A stretch of DNA of 64,000 bases from NP936 sp002726085 (GCA_036012905.1 DASCQF010000151.1:1-64000); one strand, 5' to 3'; shown: positions 43,763 through 53,740, counted from the stretch's first letter. Numbers and translations are program-made. Notes: generated by a model from the sequence alone, not told the origin.

Positions 43763-44512
43763 ATGCACGCGACGATGGCGGTCTCCTCGGCGTCTCCTGA
43801 CCACCAGGGCGCCAGTGCCGCGCCGTCCGTGCGGGTTCTTGTCGTCGAAGATGAAGGCAAGGTCGCCGGCGCGCTGCGTGAAGGGCTCGAAGGTGAGGGC
43901 TACGAGGTCGTCGTCGAGACCACGGGGGAAGACGCGTTTTTCCGGCTGGCGAAGGATCGTTTCGACGTTATCCTCCTCGATCTGATGCTGCCCGGCCGCG
44001 ACGGTCTCGAAGTTCTCACGGCACTGCGTCGGCAGGGTGTGGACACCCCGGTCGTGGTGCTCACCGCCCGGGACACGCTCCAGGATCGGGTAATTGGGCT
44101 GGATGCCGGGGCGGATGACTATCTCGTCAAGCCATTCGCGTTCGAGGAACTGTTGGCACGGATCCGGGCCGTCGGGCGGCGCGGCCGTGTCGCCGACACG
44201 GACCGGCTGGGTCTCGACACGCTCGAGATCGATCGCGCCACGCGCCAGGTCGCACGCGCCGGCCACTCGATCGAGCTCACCGCGAAGGAGTTTGATCTGC
44301 TGCAGTATCTGGCTCGCAACGTGCGGCAGGTCGTGTCGCGCGACACGCTGGCGCGCGAGGTCTGGCGGGAGACGTCACGCAGCACGACGCTCGACAATGT
44401 CATCGACGTGCCCATCTCCCGGCTCCGTCGCAAGCTCGACTTGAACCAGGCGGTGAAGCTCATTCACACGGTGCGGGGCGTGGGGTTCGTGCTGCGGGAA
44501 GGCGACGCATGA
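43763..44512 (+). CDS. OmpR-family response regulator
   Basis: The receiver domain has the acid pocket (VVEDEGK), phospho-acceptor Asp73 in LLDLMLPGRD, and the lysine in DDYLVKPFAFEEL. A winged helix follows (ELTAKEFDLLQYLARN and a YxVRGxGF-like VRGVGFVL). It resembles the copper/heavy-metal CusR-CopR group. The stop overlaps the sensor kinase start by four bases (ATGA). Confidence 0.94.
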   Translation: MHATMAVSSASPDHQGASAAPSVRVLVVEDEGKVAGALREGLEGEGYEVVVETTGEDAFFRLAKDRFDVILLDLMLPGRDGLEVLTALRRQGVDTPVVVLTARDTLQDRVIGLDAGADDYLVKPFAFEELLARIRAVGRRGRVADTDRLGLDTLEIDRATRQVARAGHSIELTAKEFDLLQYLARNVRQVVSRDTLAREVWRETSRSTTLDNVIDVPISRLRRKLDLNQAVKLIHTVRGVGFVLREGDA

Positions 44513-45909
44513 GCTGGCGCTGGGTCCCGCACACGCTGCGGGCGCGGCTGACGACATGGCACGTGGCGGCCATGGTCGCGGTGCTGGGTGTCTACGTGTC
44601 TGTCGTGCTGCTGCTCGTCACACGCAATCTGTCGGGCGCGCTCGACGCCCGCCTGCGGAGCGACTTCCGGTGGGCCGCCGAGATGGCTCAGCAGGGACCT
44701 GACGGCTCGCTGTCCTGGTTCGAAGGCGATCCCTGGAGCGCCGACAGCCCGTGGCTACAGGTGTGGAGCCCGAGGGGGCAGCTCCTTTACCGGACGGCGG
44801 TCGCCAGTCGTCTGCCGATTCCCGACAGCGAGGAGCTCGTGACCGGTGCCGACGGCCAGATCGTCGTGGTGCCGGCAGAGCCGGCGCCCTTCCGCTTGCT
44901 CGGCGACAGCGCCAACGTCGGCGGCACGCCGGTCGTCATTCAGGTCGGTCGCTCGGAGGCTTTTATGCGGCTCGAGGTGCGCGAGCTGGCATTCGTGCTC
45001 CTCCTCGGCCTGCCACTGACGGTGGCCGTCGCCGGCGCCGGCGGCTACGTCCTGGCACGCGGGGCGCTGGCGCCCCTACATCGCATGACCGAGCGGGCTC
45101 GGGCGATCACCGCCGCCCGGCTGAACGAGCGGCTGCCGATCGACAGCCCCAACGACGAGCTTGGGCGTCTGGCCTCAGTGTTCAACGACACACTCGGCCG
45201 GCTCGAGTCCTCGTTCGCGCAGATGCGTCGCTTCACTGCCAACGTGTCGCACGAGCTGCGCACACCGCTGACCGCCATCCGGAGCGTCGGCGAGGTCGGG
45301 TTGCGGGAGCGCCGCGACGCGACCTCTTATCGGCACGTCATCGAGAGCATGCTCGAAGAGAGCGACCGGCTCACCAGTCTCGTCGACCGGCTGTTGACCG
45401 TATCCAGGGCAGACACCGGCGACGTCAAGCTCGCTCTCGAATCGGTAGATCTGGGCAACCTCGCCGACGAGGTCGCCAATCATCTGGGTGTCCTGGCCGA
45501 AGAGAAGGACCAGTCGGTGGCGGTCGAGCACGTGGCGCGACCCAGCTGCCGTGGCGATCAGATCACGCTGCGCCAAGCGGTGATCAACCTGGTTGACAAC
45601 GCCATCCGGCACACGCCGGTCGGCGGCCAGATACGGCTCCGTGTGGCCGAGTCGCCGACGAGCGCCATTCTCGAGGTCAGTGACACGGGTCCTGGTATCC
45701 CTGAGCGGGACCAGACCCGTCTGTTCGATCGGCTCTATCGAGGCAGCCGGGACGGCGAGCCGGGTGGCAGCGGTCTGAGGCTGTCCATTGCCAAGTGGGC
45801 GGTCGAGGCCAATCACGGGCGGCTGAGTTACGAGCAGGTCAACGGAGGTGGCAGCACGTTCCGGATTACCCTGCCCGCACACTCGGCCGCGGCGAACGTC
45901 TCGACGTGA
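44509..45909 (+). CDS. Sensor histidine kinase
   Basis: Two membrane helices (about 21-42 and 161-185) enclose an extracytoplasmic sensor of about 120 residues. A HAMP linker follows, then the H-box (NVSHELRTPLTAIRS), the N-box NLVDNAIRHTP and the G1 box DTGPGIPERDQ. The second G box reads GLRLSIAK instead of the usual GLGLAIAK, a small deviation. It pairs with the preceding regulator. The decayed PepSY gene downstream may once have been its target. Confidence 0.92.
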   Translation: MSWRWVPHTLRARLTTWHVAAMVAVLGVYVSVVLLLVTRNLSGALDARLRSDFRWAAEMAQQGPDGSLSWFEGDPWSADSPWLQVWSPRGQLLYRTAVASRLPIPDSEELVTGADGQIVVVPAEPAPFRLLGDSANVGGTPVVIQVGRSEAFMRLEVRELAFVLLLGLPLTVAVAGAGGYVLARGALAPLHRMTERARAITAARLNERLPIDSPNDELGRLASVFNDTLGRLESSFAQMRRFTANVSHELRTPLTAIRSVGEVGLRERRDATSYRHVIESMLEESDRLTSLVDRLLTVSRADTGDVKLALESVDLGNLADEVANHLGVLAEEKDQSVAVEHVARPSCRGDQITLRQAVINLVDNAIRHTPVGGQIRLRVAESPTSAILEVSDTGPGIPERDQTRLFDRLYRGSRDGEPGGSGLRLSIAKWAVEANHGRLSYEQVNGGGSTFRITLPAHSAAANVST

Positions 45910-46012
45910 GCCGGGTCTCCTGATCCTGACAAAGAATTCAGCCAATTTTCAGGCCCCGCCTCACCCCGCCCCGCTACACTGGAGCCGACCATGCCATTTC
46001 GGGGACGGGTTC

Positions 46013-46174
46013 ATGCAGCGCAGAGGCGCAGGTTGTGCTGTCTTCGTCTTCGTGTGTCTTGTGTGGGCTGGCCCCGCTCGACCACAGACCGGGCTGGATC
46101 CACGCCCCGCCGGGTCCAAGACGTTGCCCACGAATGAGGAATCCCTGGTCGTCCAGCGTCGTGATGACCGCTAG
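46013..46174 (+). CDS. Small putative exported peptide
   Basis: The 53-residue frame has a convincing signal peptide (MQRRGAGCAVFVFVCLVWAG, probable cut after ARPQ or GPA) and a short polar remainder. It overlaps the PepSY gene start by 11 bases, as coupled genes do. No family is recognised and it could be a leader relic. Confidence 0.4.
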   Translation: MQRRGAGCAVFVFVCLVWAGPARPQTGLDPRPAGSKTLPTNEESLVVQRRDDR

Positions 46175-47268
46175 AGACCAGGGCGGGTCCGTGAAGGCCT
46201 TCCTCGACAGGCCCAAGTCGGTGCTTCTTCGACGCGCCCTGTTCCAGGTACACCTGTGGGTCGGCGTGGCGGCGGCCCTCTACGTCATCGTCGTGTCGGT
46301 GACGGGCGCCGCGCTGGTCTTTCGCATCAACCTGCAGCGCGCCGCGCACCCTCACCTGTTCACCCCGAGCGCCGCCGGTCCGCTGGCCGCACCGGTCAGC
46401 GTGCTCGACGCGGTCCGCGACGCCTATCCATCCGGCCGGGTCTCCGGTGTCGACGCACCGACCACCGCGCGACCGACTCATCTCGCCTATGTGTTGACCG
46501 GCGATCGACTCCGCACGGTGCTCATCGACCCGGTTTCGGCCGATGTCCTCGGTGAGCTGCCCGAGCGCTCGGTCGTCCGGACACTGCAGGACCCGCACTT
46601 TGATCTGCTCGCCTGGCCGGGCCGGTTGGCGGCGCGGCTTCACGATCGATTGGACACGTCCCTGGAAGCGCGTCACGTGGGAGCTGCACGGCGCGGTAGG
46701 CGTCTGGATCGTGGTGGTCGTAGCGATGTGGGCGGTGACCGGTATTTACTTCGCGTTTCCGAGCGAGTTCCGGGCGGCGGTCAACAGGATCTCACCGCTC
46801 ACGGTCAGCCGGACCCCGATGTCGGCTCCGGCCCGGGCAGACGACGCGCCTCGCCCGACCTGGGGTGAGCTCATTGACCGGGCCAAGGCGCACGAGCCGG
46901 AGGCGTTCGTGGCCCGGGTCGTGGTGCCGGCAAGCGACGAGTCGCCGTTTCAGGTGCTTTTTTCCGATGTTTGACCAACGCCGGTGGGCATGGTCGCCTT
47001 GCGAACGGAGTATCTCGACCAGTTCACAGGCGCGCGGCTCGCGGAGCCCGCGCGCGTGACGCCGACCATTGGCGACACGATCATGGCGTGGGTCGCGCCG
47101 CTGCATGTTGGCAGCTTCGGCGGGATCGGCGTGAGGCTGGTCTGGCTGTTGACGGGCTTCGCACCGGTGCTACTGGCGGGAACCGGGCTGATCCTGTGGT
47201 GGACTCGCGTGATTGCGGTGCGGTGGTTGCACCGGCGAGTGACCGAAGCAGGAGTCGGGGTGCGCTAG
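46164..47268 (+). pseudogene. PepSY-associated membrane protein, disrupted
   Basis: The first part reads HLWVGVAAALYVIVVSVTGAAL and HFDLLAWPG. The continuation, WRRGFTIDWTRPWKRVTWEL then HGAVGVWIV, is in another frame. About 30 residues that normally span the second membrane helix are missing at about 46612, with the frame shift. Further on, an in-frame TGA at 46972-46974 cuts the chain before PTPVGMVALRTEYLDQ. The last helix is intact. Such proteins often accompany siderophore or metal uptake. The gene looks inactive, but an assembly error could mimic the deletion. Confidence 0.75.
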
Positions 47269-47960
47269 CCGCGGTGGAGCCCATTGGTTCCGCCGCGTTG
47301 GTGCAGGACGTCACAAAACACGAAGCCGGCTCGTTCGACCACGGTTCCCCTCGATGCGGCGATCGGCCGGCTGAAGATCGGGCCGTCAAAGACAAACGTG
47401 TGGAACTCGCCGTTCTCCCCGCACGGATCGACGTCGGGCGGCAGATCGGTGAGGAACGCGTCGTCGAATGCGCGCCCGGCGAAGGACGCGCCAAGCGCGG
47501 CCGGGTTCACACAGACTGTGATCGCTTCGAAGCCATCGCCGATAAAGGACCGCGCGAGCGTCGCGGTGTCCTGTTTCCAGAGCGGGAAGAGGCACTCGAG
47601 GTCCCACGACGCGAGCTGACGCTCGCGGTATGTGCGCAGGTCCTCCAGAAAGATGTCGCCGAAGGCGACGCGGCGAATGCCGTCGGCTCGCACCCGAGCG
47701 AACGCCTTGCCCATCTCGTGTTCGTAGACGTCGTTGGACGATTCGGGCGGAACGACGACCTCGCTCAGTGGTATGCCGATCGCGGCCGCCTGTTCACGCA
47801 GGAGCGTCCGCCTGACGCCGTGCATGCTCACCCGGTCGTAGGCGTCCGTCACGGTCGTGAGCAGCTCGGCCACGTGATACACGCCTCGCCGTCGAATGTC
47901 CTGGAGCGCCAGCGCGCTGTCCTTGCCGCCGCTGAAGCACATCGCAATCGGTTCGCTCAT
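47265..47960 (-). CDS. Diphthamide synthase-like ATP-binding protein (DUF71/Dph6 family)
   Basis: This 231-residue PP-loop ATPase starts MSEPIAMCFSGGKDSALAL. HGVRRTLLREQAAAIGIPL, GDIFLEDLRTYRE and LFPLWKQDTATLARSFI are typical of the DUF71 family. In eukaryotes it completes diphthamide; the bacterial role is unknown. The ATG at 47960 is chosen as the family start. It follows the TonB receptor gene on the same strand, so a link to the vitamin B12 system is possible. It converges with the PepSY remnant. Confidence 0.85.
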   Translation of the reverse strand: MSEPIAMCFSGGKDSALALQDIRRRGVYHVAELLTTVTDAYDRVSMHGVRRTLLREQAAAIGIPLSEVVVPPESSNDVYEHEMGKAFARVRADGIRRVAFGDIFLEDLRTYRERQLASWDLECLFPLWKQDTATLARSFIGDGFEAITVCVNPAALGASFAGRAFDDAFLTDLPPDVDPCGENGEFHTFVFDGPIFSRPIAASRGTVVERAGFVFCDVLHQRGGTNGLHRG

Positions 47961-48044
47961 CACACTGCTCAGTTCAACTCGGAGCACAAGTTGGCTCGAC
48001 CGACGCGAGGCCACCCCCGACACCTGGCTGGAGCCTCCTCTGGC

Positions 48045-50414
48045 TCACTGGCCGAAATTGAACCGCCCGCCGAGGACGAAGGCCCTGGGCAGGCCAGGGT
48101 AGCCGAACGCGCTGTCGTACTCCTTGTCGGTCACGTTCTCGATCTGCAGGTAGATCGTCAGCTCGTCATGGACGCGATACTGACCGCCAAGCCCGACCAG
48201 GGTATATCCGGGGTTGAAGGTGATGGGGACCGACACGCCGTCTGATAGACGAGTCAAGTTGAAGAACGCCGAATCGTGGCGGTCGCCGCTGAACCGGAGG
48301 TTGAGGTGCGCGCTGCCGCGTCCCCGGGTGTAGTTGACGCGCAGGCTGCCGGAGTGCTTGGGGCGGCGGATCAACGGCTGCCCCGGCCGAAACTGATCGC
48401 TGGTGTTGATGGTGTTGACGACGCCGCTGTCGACATAGGCGTATGACGCCATCGCCGTCACACCGGCAATCGGTCTCTGGAGTCCGCCATCGAGCTCGAG
48501 ACCGTGGGCTTGCGACCCTTCGATGTTGAGGAAGTCCGGAATGCCGTCGCCGTTGAAGCCCGGCGAGAACTGGAACGCGATCTGGTCTTCGAAGTCGTTG
48601 TCGAAGTACGTCACACGGCCCAACCAGCGCTGGGCGTCGAACGTCACTTCGGCGCCCACATCGATCGTGGTGGCGCGCTCCGGTTGCAGGTTCGGGTCGC
48701 CGTCGACGAAGGCGGACCCGAAGAGCTGGGAGAAGTCCGGGCTCTTGATCCCGAGGCCGATGTTGGCGAACACCTTCACCGACGAGACGGTCCCATCGGT
48801 GATCGCGATCGGGTAGCCGCCGACCGACAGCTTCGGGCTCGCTTCGGTGCCGAATCGCGAGTTGTCATTCACCCGGACCCCGGCAGTCGCGAACCACTGG
48901 TCGGCAAAGACGAATTGTTGCTGGGCGAAGAAGGAGTGATCTTCGATGCGAAAGCCGGCGCTGGTCGCGTCTCGTTCGCGGAGCGGGTCCTCTTCGCGCT
49001 CGTACTCGTAACCAGTGCTCAGTACCTGGTCACCGGCCCACGTCACGTTGGCCTGATACTCGAACGAATTCCGACGGAACTCCTCCGCGAAGGTGAAAGG
49101 GAAGTCGGACCGGAGCGCGCTGGACAGAAACTGTCCTCCGGCGAGACCGGCCGGATTGGTGGCAAGCGCGCTGAACTCGCTCTCATCGAGCAGCCGATCC
49201 ACCCGCGGACCCTCGGGAAAGAGCGCGCCGGGCGTGCCGCTCATGAGAGCGAAGACGGTGAAGCTCGGGTCCGCTATCTCATCGTTCGACTGGCGATCGT
49301 TGCGGAAATAGGTCACGACTGCGGAATGGTTGAACCACGTGTTAACGCTCTGGTTGAACGTCACGTGGCCAGAGTAGTCTTCGGTGTCGGCCAGCGTGCC
49401 GTCATCGCCCGGTGCGTATCCAATCGGGCCGATCGCTCGCCCGCGCGCGTTGCTGTAGCGCCCCGCGGCGCGCAGGCGGACCTGGTCGCCGACAATGGCG
49501 CCGAAGCTGGCGTCGTAGGAGGTCTGGTCGAACCGGTCTGGGTCAGGCAGACGATCTTCAAATGCTCCGTTGGTCCCCCGGTAGGCGGCCCCGAACTGAT
49601 AGTCGATCCGCTGTTGGGCACCGCCTAGCATCCGCAGATCGCTGCGCACGGTGTCGAAGGTGCCGCTCTCGAATGATCCGTAGACACGGGGCGCCGCGGT
49701 CGGTGTTCCACGCTTCGTGAAGATCTGGACGACCGACCCGATGGCGTCCGAGCCATACAGTGCCGATTGCGCGCCGCGCACCACTTCGACGCGTTCGATC
49801 TCACTGGCCGACACGCGGCTGAAGTTGAACGCACCGCCACTGGTGTTGACACGAACGCCGTCGATCATGACGTGGTTGTAGTCGCCTTCTCCGCCTCGAG
49901 AGAACAGTGACGAGCCGCTGCCCTCGCGTCCTGTCGTCTCGATGTTCAGACCCGGTATCGTCGTCACGACATCGGCGAGCGAGTGGCTACCGAGCGCCTG
50001 AATGTCTTCGGCCGTAAACACAGAGAGCGACTCGGTGACCGACGCGCGGCTCTCCTCTGTCCGCGACGCGGTGACGACGACAGTGTCGTTGACTGGGGCG
50101 AGGCCCAACCGAAAATCCTGGGTCGCGCCGGCGGCGGGCGACACATTGATCGTTCCGGTGGCGAACCCTTCGATCTGCGCCGTAAGGCGAATGTCTCCTG
50201 CGGATGGTAGCTCGAGCTGGTACCGACCGTTTGAGCCGGTTGTCGTGGTCGCCGTGATCCGGTTCCCGCGTAACGCCTCGACCGTCGCTCCGGGCAGCAC
50301 CCCACCCGATGAATCCGTGACGGTGCCGCTCACGACGACCGCCTGCTGGGCCATGGCGGGCGTCACGACCAGGACACCGAGTGCAAGTACGAGTAGTCCG
50401 AGAGTCGGCTTCAT
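48045..50414 (-). CDS. TonB-dependent outer-membrane receptor, probable cobalamin receptor (BtuB-like)
   Basis: A signal peptide (cut after TPAMA) is followed by a carboxypeptidase-regulatory-like domain (about 28-105), a plug domain (GSHSLADVVTTIPGLNI, RGGEGDYNHVMIDGVRVN, VEVVRGAQSALYGSDAIG) and a beta-barrel ending in Phe-Gly-Gln. The length of about 790 residues is typical. Neighbouring btuF, btuC and btuD and the riboswitch point to cobalamin or a related corrinoid. The tandem ATGs at 50420 and 50414 share the ribosome site GGAGG; 50414 has better spacing. It may share the btu transcript despite a 171-base gap. Confidence 0.88.
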   Translation of the reverse strand: MKPTLGLLVLALGVLVVTPAMAQQAVVVSGTVTDSSGGVLPGATVEALRGNRITATTTTGSNGRYQLELPSAGDIRLTAQIEGFATGTINVSPAAGATQDFRLGLAPVNDTVVVTASRTEESRASVTESLSVFTAEDIQALGSHSLADVVTTIPGLNIETTGREGSGSSLFSRGGEGDYNHVMIDGVRVNTSGGAFNFSRVSASEIERVEVVRGAQSALYGSDAIGSVVQIFTKRGTPTAAPRVYGSFESGTFDTVRSDLRMLGGAQQRIDYQFGAAYRGTNGAFEDRLPDPDRFDQTSYDASFGAIVGDQVRLRAAGRYSNARGRAIGPIGYAPGDDGTLADTEDYSGHVTFNQSVNTWFNHSAVVTYFRNDRQSNDEIADPSFTVFALMSGTPGALFPEGPRVDRLLDESEFSALATNPAGLAGGQFLSSALRSDFPFTFAEEFRRNSFEYQANVTWAGDQVLSTGYEYEREEDPLRERDATSAGFRIEDHSFFAQQQFVFADQWFATAGVRVNDNSRFGTEASPKLSVGGYPIAITDGTVSSVKVFANIGLGIKSPDFSQLFGSAFVDGDPNLQPERATTIDVGAEVTFDAQRWLGRVTYFDNDFEDQIAFQFSPGFNGDGIPDFLNIEGSQAHGLELDGGLQRPIAGVTAMASYAYVDSGVVNTINTSDQFRPGQPLIRRPKHSGSLRVNYTRGRGSAHLNLRFSGDRHDSAFFNLTRLSDGVSVPITFNPGYTLVGLGGQYRVHDELTIYLQIENVTDKEYDSAFGYPGLPRAFVLGGRFNFGQ

Positions 50415-50585
50415 CAGCATCGTTCCTCCGGGGATACCTTCGGCTGTCGAGGGGGCCGCGGAGCGGTGACCAGCCGAGGTGTTGTGCTGTCTCAAATTCA
50501 TGGAAAGCCTAGTTGATTGCATGCAAGGTCTGCCCTGAAGAGTTTCTGAAGAGTTTCTGAAGGGCCCAACAGTTAGGGGTTTCAT

Positions 50586-51455
50586 CTAGAAAGCTTCCGG
50601 ATGTAACGCTCGTGCAATTGCGGTCGTGGCCTCCCCCAGACGGGGACCCGGTTGGACGAACTGATTGCCAAGCAGCAGACGAACCCGCCGGTTCCGGACG
50701 GCGGGCACTGCCGACAGCCGGTTCCAGACCGCGATCTCAGCCGCCTGGGTGTCCGGCGTCATCCGGTCGTCGTAGGTGAGCTCGATGATGACCTCCGGTG
50801 CGGCCGTCAGAATCGCTTCCGAGGTCAACTGGACCGATTCGCGTTGTACGTCGGCGAAGACGTTGACGCCGCCGGCCGCCTCCAGCATGTCGTGAAGGAA
50901 CCCGGTCCCCCCACTGGCGTAGACGTTGCGGAGCGAGCCGGGCTCGCGCCCGAAGACCAGCAGCACCCGTGGTTGTTCCCGGTCGCCGACCCGCGCCTGC
51001 ACGTCAGCCAGTCGCGTCTCGATCGCCCCGGTGACGCGCTGCGCCTCGTCCGCGCGTCCGGTTCGCGTCCCGAGGCGTCTGATGACCGACAGCGTGTCGG
51101 CGACGCCGCCGTGGGCGTACGAGAACACGGGGATGCCCGCGCGCGTCAGCTGCTCGATCTGGTCGCGCTGGCTGCCGTACAGAATCACGAGGTCGGGCCG
51201 CAGTCGGAAGATCTGCTCCATGTCGGGGTCGAGCAGACCGCCGACACGGGCGCGGCTCGCGACCTCCGGCGGATGGGTGTCGAAGCTGCCCACGCCGACC
51301 ACCTCGGACCCCGCGCCGATCGCGAAGAGCGCTTCGGTCAAGGCCGGCACCAACGAGACGATACGCCGAGGGCCGCTCTGGGTGCTGACCAGCGCGGACA
51401 GCATGACGACCAGACAGGTGATCGCGGCCGCTCGCCGCCGGAGCATGTCAGTCAT
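50586..51455 (-). CDS. btuF: Cobalamin ABC transporter substrate-binding protein
   Basis: The N-terminal helix (LVVMLSALVSTQS) is a signal sequence. PRRIVSLVPALTEALFAIGAGSEVVGVGSF begins the periplasmic two-lobe fold, whose core is VSLVPALTEALFA, with RVGGLLDPDMEQIFRLRPDLV typical of corrinoid and siderophore binders. ATG 51455 overlaps the btuC stop by four bases (ATGA). Confidence 0.9.
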   Translation of the reverse strand: MTDMLRRRAAAITCLVVMLSALVSTQSGPRRIVSLVPALTEALFAIGAGSEVVGVGSFDTHPPEVASRARVGGLLDPDMEQIFRLRPDLVILYGSQRDQIEQLTRAGIPVFSYAHGGVADTLSVIRRLGTRTGRADEAQRVTGAIETRLADVQARVGDREQPRVLLVFGREPGSLRNVYASGGTGFLHDMLEAAGGVNVFADVQRESVQLTSEAILTAAPEVIIELTYDDRMTPDTQAAEIAVWNRLSAVPAVRNRRVRLLLGNQFVQPGPRLGEATTAIARALHPEAF

Positions 51456-52495
51456 CGATGTCGTATCAGAAGCCAGAGAAAGAAGGGGCCGCCTAGCATC
51501 GCAGTGATCACGCCGACCGGCAGCTCCATGGGTGAGAGCAGGGTTCGCGCCGCGACGTCGCACGCGACGAGGAACGCGGCGCCCAGACAGGCGGAGGCGG
51601 GCAGCACCAGCCGGTGATCGGCGCCGACCAGCAGGCGCACGAGATGCGGGATGATGATGCCGATGAAGCCGATCGGCCCACCCAGCGCGACCGCCGCGCC
51701 GGTGACCAGTGACGCGCTCAGAAACGCCAGCCGCTGGGTGCGCAGTACGTCGATACCGCGCGTCGCCGCGCCCTCGGCGCCCAAGGTCAGCAGGTTCAAG
51801 GCGCGTGGCAGCCGGGCGAAAATGATGAAGGCGATACCCATCAACGGCAGCGCCGACAGGATCGGACCGTAGCTGCTGACGTCGAGATTCCCCATGACCC
51901 AGCGCACCGCCTGGAAACTCCGCGTGAAGTCTGCCAGATACTGGACGAACAGGATGATCGCGGAGAACAGGGAGTTCAGCGTTACGCCGGCGAGCAGCAG
52001 CACATTGGTCGACAGACCCTGTCGCCGCAACGTGGCCAGCGCGTAGACGACCGCCACCGCGGCCAGCGCGCCGGCGAAGCTCGCGATCGGCACAGCCGGC
52101 ACACCCATGACGCTCAGCGGCAGGCCGAGCGTGATCACCAGCATCGCGCCCAGTGAGGCGCCGGCCGACACCCCGAGCGTGAACGGGGTGGCGAGCGGGT
52201 TCCTGAGCAACGCCTGGAGCACGACGCCGGCGGCGGCGAGCGACGCGCCGACCAGCGCCCCGGCGAGCGCCCGAGGCAACCGGGCAATGAAGAAGATCTG
52301 CGCGTCAACGTTGTCGACGAACGGGATAGCCGTGTCGAAGACCCGCCGCAGGCTGATGGTCGTCGGACCGATCAGCGGCGCGGTCACACAGGCCGCCACC
52401 GCCAGCGCCGCGAACCCGATCTGGACCAGCCAAACCCGTCGCCGGAGATCACCCGCGGTGACCGGGGTGACGGCGGAGATCGTCGAGATGCTCAT
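51452..52495 (-). CDS. btuC: Cobalamin/iron-type ABC transporter permease
   Basis: This FecCD-family permease of 347 residues has about nine membrane helices. SLRRVFDTAIPF, RLPRALAGALVGASLAAAG, LRNPLATPFTLGVSAGA and GGPIGFIGIIIPHLVRLLVG are conserved, the last near the ATPase contact loop. It lies between the ATPase and binding-protein genes and works with them to import corrinoid. Confidence 0.93.
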   Translation of the reverse strand: MSISTISAVTPVTAGDLRRRVWLVQIGFAALAVAACVTAPLIGPTTISLRRVFDTAIPFVDNVDAQIFFIARLPRALAGALVGASLAAAGVVLQALLRNPLATPFTLGVSAGASLGAMLVITLGLPLSVMGVPAVPIASFAGALAAVAVVYALATLRRQGLSTNVLLLAGVTLNSLFSAIILFVQYLADFTRSFQAVRWVMGNLDVSSYGPILSALPLMGIAFIIFARLPRALNLLTLGAEGAATRGIDVLRTQRLAFLSASLVTGAAVALGGPIGFIGIIIPHLVRLLVGADHRLVLPASACLGAAFLVACDVAARTLLSPMELPVGVITAMLGGPFFLWLLIRHR

Positions 52496-52516
52496 GACCT
52501 CGCAGGATGGCGACGA

Positions 52517-52556
52517 CTGCGGCGAAACCCTCCGGCTTCTCCTGTCTCCTTCATGA
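52517..52556 (-). repeat. Dispersed purine-tract plus hairpin element, copy 4
   Basis: On the minus strand: AAGGAGACAGGAG then the hairpin GAAGCC-GGAG-GGTTTC, with one G-T pair. It fills the gap between btuD and btuC and, like the other complete copies, lies in the sense direction of the transcript. Confidence 0.7.
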
Positions 52557-52567
52557 GTTCCGGGTTC

Positions 52568-53380
52568 CTACCGTCTGGCGAGCGGTACGACCGTCAGCTG
52601 CCGACTCACCGCATGGCGGTGGACGTCGGCGGCGACGTCGTACACCGCGGCGATCGTATCCGGGGTCAGCACCGCCTCGGTCGGGCCCGCCGCGAGGATC
52701 CGGCCGTCTCGCAGCAGCACGAGTTCGCGGCAAAGACCCGCGGCAAAGTTCAGGTCGTGAGTGCACACGACGACCGTCATGCCGTGGTCGCGGTTCAGAC
52801 GGTCGAGCAACGCGGAGGTCTCGAGCTGGAACGCGAGGTCGAGCGATGACGTCGGTTCATCGAGCAGCAGGACCCGTGAGGCCCCCGAGTCGTCGTCCGG
52901 CGTCGTTCGGGATTCGAACTGCGCCAGTGCACTCGCCAGGATGACTCGCTGTTTCTCACCACCGCTGAGTGTTCGGAAGCTCCGCTGTTCGAGATCCGCA
53001 GTGCCGGTGGCCGCGAGCATCCGTCGCGCGATGTCGAGGTCGTCGGGACCTTCCAGCTCGAATGCCTGCAAATGCGGATAACGTCCCATCAGGACGATCT
53101 CGAGCACCGTGTAGTCGAAGGCGAGTTCCGTTTCCTGCGGCACCACGGCCAGGCGACGAGCCAGGGTTACGCGGTCGAGTTGGGCGGTGTCCAGGCCGTC
53201 GAGGGTGACCCGGCCGCCGGCGGGCGTCAGTAACCCCGCCAGCAGCTTGAGCAGGGTCGTCTTGCCCGACCCGTTTGGCCCCAGCACGCCGACCAGCCCG
53301 CCTGCCGAAACGGCCACGTCGATGCCGCGCAGCACGGGGTGGGAGCCGTAGCCGAACGAGACCGCGTCAGCGCGCAGCAC
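52568..53380 (-). CDS. btuD: Cobalamin/iron-type ABC transporter ATP-binding protein
   Basis: ATPase of 270 residues with Walker A GPNGSGKTTLLK, Q-loop VVPQETEL, signature LSGGEKQRV, Walker B RVLLLDEPTSSLD and the His switch CTHDLNFA. The GTG start follows GGAGGACTAG. It is the first gene after the cobalamin riboswitch, and so is controlled by it. Confidence 0.93.
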   Translation of the reverse strand: MLRADAVSFGYGSHPVLRGIDVAVSAGGLVGVLGPNGSGKTTLLKLLAGLLTPAGGRVTLDGLDTAQLDRVTLARRLAVVPQETELAFDYTVLEIVLMGRYPHLQAFELEGPDDLDIARRMLAATGTADLEQRSFRTLSGGEKQRVILASALAQFESRTTPDDDSGASRVLLLDEPTSSLDLAFQLETSALLDRLNRDHGMTVVVCTHDLNFAAGLCRELVLLRDGRILAAGPTEAVLTPDTIAAVYDVAADVHRHAVSRQLTVVPLARR

Positions 53381-53529
53381 CTAGTCCTCCACGATGACGA
53401 CCGGGGCGGAACCCGAGCCACGCGCGCGGAACACACGGACTGGAGATGGATCGATGTACGAGGGTGGGGACCAAGGCGTTCCTTTCCGGCGTAACCACGC
53501 GCCGAGTCCGTTCGGTTCACGAACGGGCG

Positions 53530-53740
53530 AAAGGACGAGCCCGATGGCCAGGTTTCCTGACTCGCGGATCACCGCGGAACGGCATCGCCTTCCCGCACTC
53601 AGTCGAATGCAGTGACGGGCGTCCTCGCCGGGGTCGGCTGTTCGAGCCGACTGTCGAGGGCGCCGGAGCGCCGTTCCACTCCCCACTTACAGTGGCGGGA
53701 CCGTGTGGGCTTCACACCCACTTCCCTTGGCCGCCGGGAA
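53530..53740 (-). promoter_or_regulatory. Cobalamin riboswitch
   Basis: Read leftward, GGGAAGTGGGTGTGAAGCCC (53707-53726), CCCGCCACTGTAAG around the conserved GCCACTG (53690-53696), and GAGTCAGGAAACCTGGCC (53547-53564, the B12 box) appear in the right order and spacing. An apparent expression hairpin CCGTTCG-TGAAC-CGAACGG at 53508-53526 follows. Such elements shut down transport genes when adenosylcobalamin is plentiful. The controlled genes are btuD, btuC, btuF and perhaps the TonB receptor. Confidence 0.9.

Noticed and set aside
46972..46974. In-frame TGA in the PepSY gene as a second selenocysteine codon
   Set aside because: The position is not a cysteine in this family, no SECIS-like hairpin follows, and the gene has another disabling lesion. 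An Arg-to-stop change (CGA to TGA) explains it.
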